Source: Enterococcus avium ATCC 14025
GTDB lineage: Bacteria > Bacillota > Bacilli > Lactobacillales > Enterococcaceae
Direction: 5' to 3'
Assembly (NCBI RefSeq): GCF_000406965.1
Contig: NZ_KE136357.1
Coordinates: 488,244-552,243 of the forward strand
DNA: 64,000 bases
Shown: one piece after another, positions 63,746 to 64,000 of the stretch
How the letters are laid out: the number at the start of each line of letters is the position of its first letter
How positions within the stretch are numbered: the first letter of the stretch is position 1
Notes under the pieces: generated by a model
What the model saw: the letters and a program-made list of their open reading frames with translations, nothing else
Database searches by the model: none
Told to the model about the DNA's origin: nothing
Position numbers and translations under genes: made by a program

Positions 63746-64000
63746 CTATTTCCTCCTATTGGCTTGCGCCTTCTTTTGAAAAATTTTTTTAAACTTTAAA
63801 AAAACACTCACTTAAGCAATTTGAACTTGAATCTCGGTAGTGAATGACAACGATATTTTGATCAGATAGCTTGTACTATTCTTTGAAAATGAAATAGCAT
63901 TGTGATGGCTAATCGAACAATATCCATAGGCGACTTGATTGCTTTTCACTTTTTATCTAAATTTTTCGCAAATTAATAGATGAACCCCTATATAGAGATT
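63746..64000. other. Upstream flank of acr3, no gene recognised
   Basis: The last 255 bases carry no supported gene. Minus-strand frames near 63810-63965 are short and have no ribosome binding site. If a regulator such as ArsR belongs to this operon it lies beyond the window. Confidence 0.5.

Noticed and set aside
63800-63965. Fragment of an ArsR-type regulator upstream of acr3
   Set aside because: Short minus-strand frames lack any helix-turn-helix or metal-site motif, and the reading frame is broken by stops.
1-64000. CRISPR arrays, rRNA and tRNA genes
   Set aside because: No regularly spaced repeats of CRISPR size and no tRNA or rRNA signature were seen on either strand. The regular 210-bp repeats at 43.3-44.5 kb are coding.

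Overview
The window looks like a chromosomal segment of a low-GC lactic-acid Firmicute, most likely an Enterococcus. The reasons are a tandem Trp T-box leader, cydABCD, a PanG-type pantothenate operon, an Mga-type regulator, CcpA-like cre sites, strong AAAGGAG ribosome binding sites, TTG/GTG starts in overlapping operons and an IS256-family insertion. The species cannot be fixed from sequence alone. No rRNA, tRNA or CRISPR array was seen.

The first ~42 kb is mostly ordinary metabolic chromosome. It begins inside a duplicated tryptophan T-box leader, followed by a complete trpEGDCFBA operon (434-6663), a family C69 dipeptidase and a YegS-type lipid kinase. Next come cydABDC for cytochrome bd, a ClbS/DfsB-like gene behind a striking 33-bp palindromic promoter, a membrane-anchored cyclophilin, an unknown gene pair, a secreted sortase-like protein, an Mga-type regulator divergent from an M24 peptidase-like protein, and panG-panB-panC. 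A kynurenine module follows: an Lrp-type regulator divergent from transporter-kynU-ald. Kynureninase makes anthranilate and alanine; alanine dehydrogenase consumes alanine, and anthranilate is the substrate of TrpD 27 kb upstream, so the two loci could form a kynurenine-to-tryptophan salvage route.

From 32 to 43 kb there are small regulator/enzyme modules: WYL regulator and S51 peptidase, TetR and MFS pump with matching operators, an Ada-type DNA repair protein, and two XerS-like tyrosine recombinases 5.5 kb apart. A 1.2-kb gene-free stretch and a truncated RelE-type toxin mark this as a turnover zone.

From 43 to 64 kb the DNA is AT-richer and accessory, with nearly all genes on the minus strand. 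Its centre is a five-gene overlapping operon (52923 down to 43051). It holds two intact tyrosine recombinases, a third recombinase-like protein without a clear active site, a coiled-coil protein, and a giant protein of about 1448 residues built from about 20 CxxC zinc-ribbon modules. The layout recalls Tn554-like or three-recombinase elements, but the giant repeat protein is unusual; it is my best candidate for an undescribed system. Beyond it are an XRE-controlled pair of unknown genes, an IS256-family element whose exact ends and 8-bp target duplication can be read (it landed in a terminator hairpin), a DUF4365-like nuclease paired with a Phd-type antitoxin, and an arsenic island (acr3, arsC, an ArsN/PAT-like acetyltransferase) with an embedded ABC exporter and a 55-residue membrane protein.
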